NCBI GenBank assembly: GCA_018969715.1
Contig: JAGWXT010000002.1
Span: 169,967-233,966, forward strand
Direction of reading: 5' to 3'
From: Actinomycetales bacterium
GTDB taxonomy: Bacteria > Actinomycetota > Actinomycetes > S36-B12 > UBA5976
Length of the DNA: 64,000 nucleotides
Positions 61,971-64,000 of this stretch are shown piece by piece (position 1 is the first letter of the stretch; each line of letters begins with the position of its first letter). Below the pieces are notes generated by a model. The model was not told the origin of the DNA. It did no database searches and saw only the letters and a program-made list of their open reading frames with translations. The position numbers and the translations under genes are program-made.

Positions 61971-63839
61971 ATGGTTCTGCTGCGTCAGACCGCAGAGGGT
62001 CTTCGATCACTTATCGAGTCGGATAGTGCCATTGACCAGATGATCGCGAGCTTGGTGGCGACTACCGGTCGTCGACCCAGTCCGTCAGAGGAACGCTCAT
62101 GGCACGCGTCGCTGCCAATCCTGATGAATGACCTCATCAGCGGCGGGTTCGGCAATATCGAGGTGTTGGTTGAACATCAGTTGCCACTCACAAGCCGACG
62201 GGTTGATGCGGTGCTGGCGGGCTGGCATCCCGTCACGGGAAGTCCTTCCTATGTGCTCGTCGAATTGAAGCAGTGGAGTGGTGCGCATCGGTTCGAGGAC
62301 GATCCGTCACTGGTCGTGGTCGAAGGGTATGGAAATCGGTCGCTACTTCATCCGCTCAACCAGGTGGCGGCGTATCGCGAGTATCTGATGGATTTTCTAC
62401 CAGGGCTCGAGGGTGAGGAGGATTCCGTTGCGGCGATTGCGTACCTGCACAACGCAACGGACGACTCCATCCAGGGATTGCGCGGAAGCGGTGAGAGTCA
62501 GGTGGTGCGGCTCTTCACAGGGCAACGTAAAGCTGATCTGCATCGGTACCTGCGGACCAGGCTCGACACAAGCCGTCCCGGGGTCGACGCAGCCGATCAC
62601 CTCCTTGGATTGCGGCCCGGTCCAAGCCGTCAACTCCTCGCAGTAGCGGCTGACGAGATCCGCAGTCGTGAGCAGTTCATCCTGCTGGACGAGCAGCGAG
62701 TCGCCTACGAACTTGTCCTCCACGAAGTGGAGAGAGCACGCGCACGTGACTCGAAAACGGTCGTGATCGTATCCGGCGGTCCCGGAACCGGCAAGAGTGT
62801 CATCGCACTTTCCCTCCTGGGAGAGCTGGCTCGGCAGGGCCGGTCGGTTCTTCACGCCACCGGATCGCGGTCCTTCACAACGACATTGCGCAACGTTGCT
62901 GGTCGGGGCTCAACGCGCGTGAAGGCCCTGTTCAAGTACTTCAACTCGTTCATGGAGGCTGAGCGCAATGGCCTTGACGTGCTGCTCTTGGACGAAGCGC
63001 ATCGAATACGGGAGACGTCCGCGCATCGGTTCACGCCATCATCGTTGCGCCATGGACGGCCGCAACTTGATGAACTGGTGTCGGCCGCTCGGGTGCCGGT
63101 CTTCCTCTTGGACGAGCATCAGGTTGTGAGGCCGGGCGAGATGGGAACCGTTGCGGAGATCGAAACCTATGCCAGGAATAGAGGGCTGGCTGTGCACAAG
63201 ATCACTCTCGATGATCAATTCCGGTGCGGCGGAAGTGAGGGGTACCTGCATTGGGTCCAGCGACTTCTCGACCTGGAGTCCGGTGGGCCAATCAAGTGGG
63301 TACCCGACGGAAGTTTCCAGCTGCATTGGGCGGGCTCGCCTGAGGAACTCGAGTTGATTCTGTCCAGTAAGCGAGACGAGGGCTTTGGTGCTCGCATGAC
63401 CGCTGGATTCTGCTGGCCTTGGAGTGAGCCGCGTAAGGACGGCACTCTGGTACCCGATGTGACGATCGGCGACTGGGCCCGACCGTGGAATGTCAAGGGC
63501 GATCGCGCAGTGAGCGGCAACCCTCCGGCGGCCCTGTGGGCCTCGGATCCTGCCGGCTTTGGCCAGATCGGGTGCATCTACACCGCACAGGGTTTCGAGT
63601 ATGACTGGAACGGCGTCATCCTTGGCCCGGACCTCATCTGGCGTGACGGCCGGTTTACCGCGGTGCGCTCCGCGAGCAAGGATCCGGACCTGCGCGGTGG
63701 AGCACGGGCAACCGATGTCGAGTTCGACCGGCTGATCCGAAACGTGTACAAGGTGCTCTTGACCCGAGGCATGATCGGATCCGTGCTGTTCTCGACCGAC
63801 GCGGAAACCCGCGAGACACTGCGCGACCTCATCCAATAG
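61971..63839 (+). CDS. Nuclease-helicase fusion: PD-(D/E)XK-like domain plus DUF2075
   Basis: The 622-residue protein has an N-terminal putative nuclease with SRRVDAVLAG near residue 75 and YVLVELKQWSG near 96 (D and ExK). A DUF2075 SF1-like ATPase follows: Walker A SGGPGTGKSVIALSL near 268, Walker B VLLLDEAHRIRE near 340, motif III VFLLDEHQVV near 378, a YTAQGFEYDW segment near 540, and the LLTRGM arginine motif near 605. Such proteins occur in defence islands and near mobile elements; the role here is unknown. Codon use is less biased than in neighbours and tRNA-Arg lies 52 bases downstream, suggesting acquisition. Confidence 0.85.
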   Translation: MVLLRQTAEGLRSLIESDSAIDQMIASLVATTGRRPSPSEERSWHASLPILMNDLISGGFGNIEVLVEHQLPLTSRRVDAVLAGWHPVTGSPSYVLVELKQWSGAHRFEDDPSLVVVEGYGNRSLLHPLNQVAAYREYLMDFLPGLEGEEDSVAAIAYLHNATDDSIQGLRGSGESQVVRLFTGQRKADLHRYLRTRLDTSRPGVDAADHLLGLRPGPSRQLLAVAADEIRSREQFILLDEQRVAYELVLHEVERARARDSKTVVIVSGGPGTGKSVIALSLLGELARQGRSVLHATGSRSFTTTLRNVAGRGSTRVKALFKYFNSFMEAERNGLDVLLLDEAHRIRETSAHRFTPSSLRHGRPQLDELVSAARVPVFLLDEHQVVRPGEMGTVAEIETYARNRGLAVHKITLDDQFRCGGSEGYLHWVQRLLDLESGGPIKWVPDGSFQLHWAGSPEELELILSSKRDEGFGARMTAGFCWPWSEPRKDGTLVPDVTIGDWARPWNVKGDRAVSGNPPAALWASDPAGFGQIGCIYTAQGFEYDWNGVILGPDLIWRDGRFTAVRSASKDPDLRGGARATDVEFDRLIRNVYKVLLTRGMIGSVLFSTDAETRETLRDLIQ

Positions 63840-63891
63840 TGGGGGGCTGGATCCGCGGCGACCGCCGCTCCCCACCAGCCTCCTCGCCCAG

Positions 63892-63964
63892 CGCGCCCGG
63901 AGGGATTCGAACCCCCAACCAACCGGGTAGAAGCCGGTTGCTCTATCCGTTGAGCTACGGGCGC
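63892..63964 (-). tRNA. tRNA-Arg (anticodon TCT)
   Basis: A 73-base cloverleaf on the minus strand has acceptor GCGCCCG/CGGGCGC, D-arm GCTCAACGGATAGAGC, anticodon loop CTTCTAC with TCT at 34-36, and TpsiC arm GGGGGTTCGAATCCC. CCA is not encoded. Confidence 0.95.
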
Positions 63965-64000
63965 CCGGTGGTGAGTCTGGCAGTGCTCCACAGGTGCGAC

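Overview
The window is a densely packed, high-GC bacterial chromosome segment with many GTG starts, 4-base gene overlaps and short intergenic gaps. It looks actinobacterial: it has a WhiB regulator, a mycothiol-type DinB protein, the actinobacterial families DUF3039, DUF5302, DUF2017 and DUF3618, the Mec-CysO-CysM cysteine route of Mycobacterium, and a tmRNA tag (ANSKRTDFALAA) of actinobacterial type. A proton-pumping rhodopsin suggests a sunlit aquatic lineage. I do not assign a genus.

Layout. 0-7.2 kb: gmd, prfB, ftsE-ftsX, an M23 hydrolase, an S41 protease and smpB (division, envelope, ribosome rescue). 7.3-11.3 kb: a lipoprotein, PhzF-like and mycothiol-type enzymes, a Fic relic, the tmRNA gene with terminator, and an HpcH-type aldolase. 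11.5-15.5 kb: sbcD-sbcC. 15.5-21.2 kb: a Lys/Ala protein, thioesterase, FAD oxidase, PfkB kinase, cobT, cobS. 21.2-33.8 kb: membrane proteins, cspA, ornithine carbamoyltransferase, whiB, a PBP4-type carboxypeptidase, a GH18 protein, a class V aminotransferase, clpS-DUF2017 and the rhodopsin. 33.9-37.9 kb: mec-cysO-cysM-murI-rph-rdgB. 37.9-42.5 kb: a sugar dehydrogenase-like protein, an SDR and a GDP-heptose gene set. 42.5-49.1 kb: tRNA-Leu, a cobalt ECF transporter with fused CbiQ-CbiO, a GroES-like protein, tRNA-Lys, two membrane proteins and a CDF transporter. 49.1-53.5 kb: a three-gene nuclease / unknown / SF1-helicase operon, then VapBC relics and tRNA-His. 53.5-59.6 kb: orn, serS, secreted proteins, an NCS1 permease, a VOC protein. 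59.7-64 kb: an SOS-box-linked DUF222-HNH gene, a MazG-type enzyme, a nuclease-DUF2075 helicase and tRNA-Arg.

Three patterns run through the window. First, short direct tandem duplications (9-54 bp, 2-6 copies) recur at about 20 sites, often across stop codons; inside genes the period is a multiple of three. Second, a TANNNT -10 hexamer lies exactly 6 bases before the start codon of about 15 genes, implying leaderless mRNAs; this was used to choose several starts. Third, perfect inverted repeats separate most convergent gene pairs.

The best candidate for an undescribed system is the operon at 49,125-53,067: a RecB/Cas4-like Fe-S nuclease, an unrecognised 521-residue protein and a compact SF1 helicase, coupled by 4-base overlaps and resembling a split Dna2-like machine. 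A second defence-like gene (61,971-63,839) fuses a PD-(D/E)XK-like domain to a DUF2075 helicase beside tRNA-Arg.
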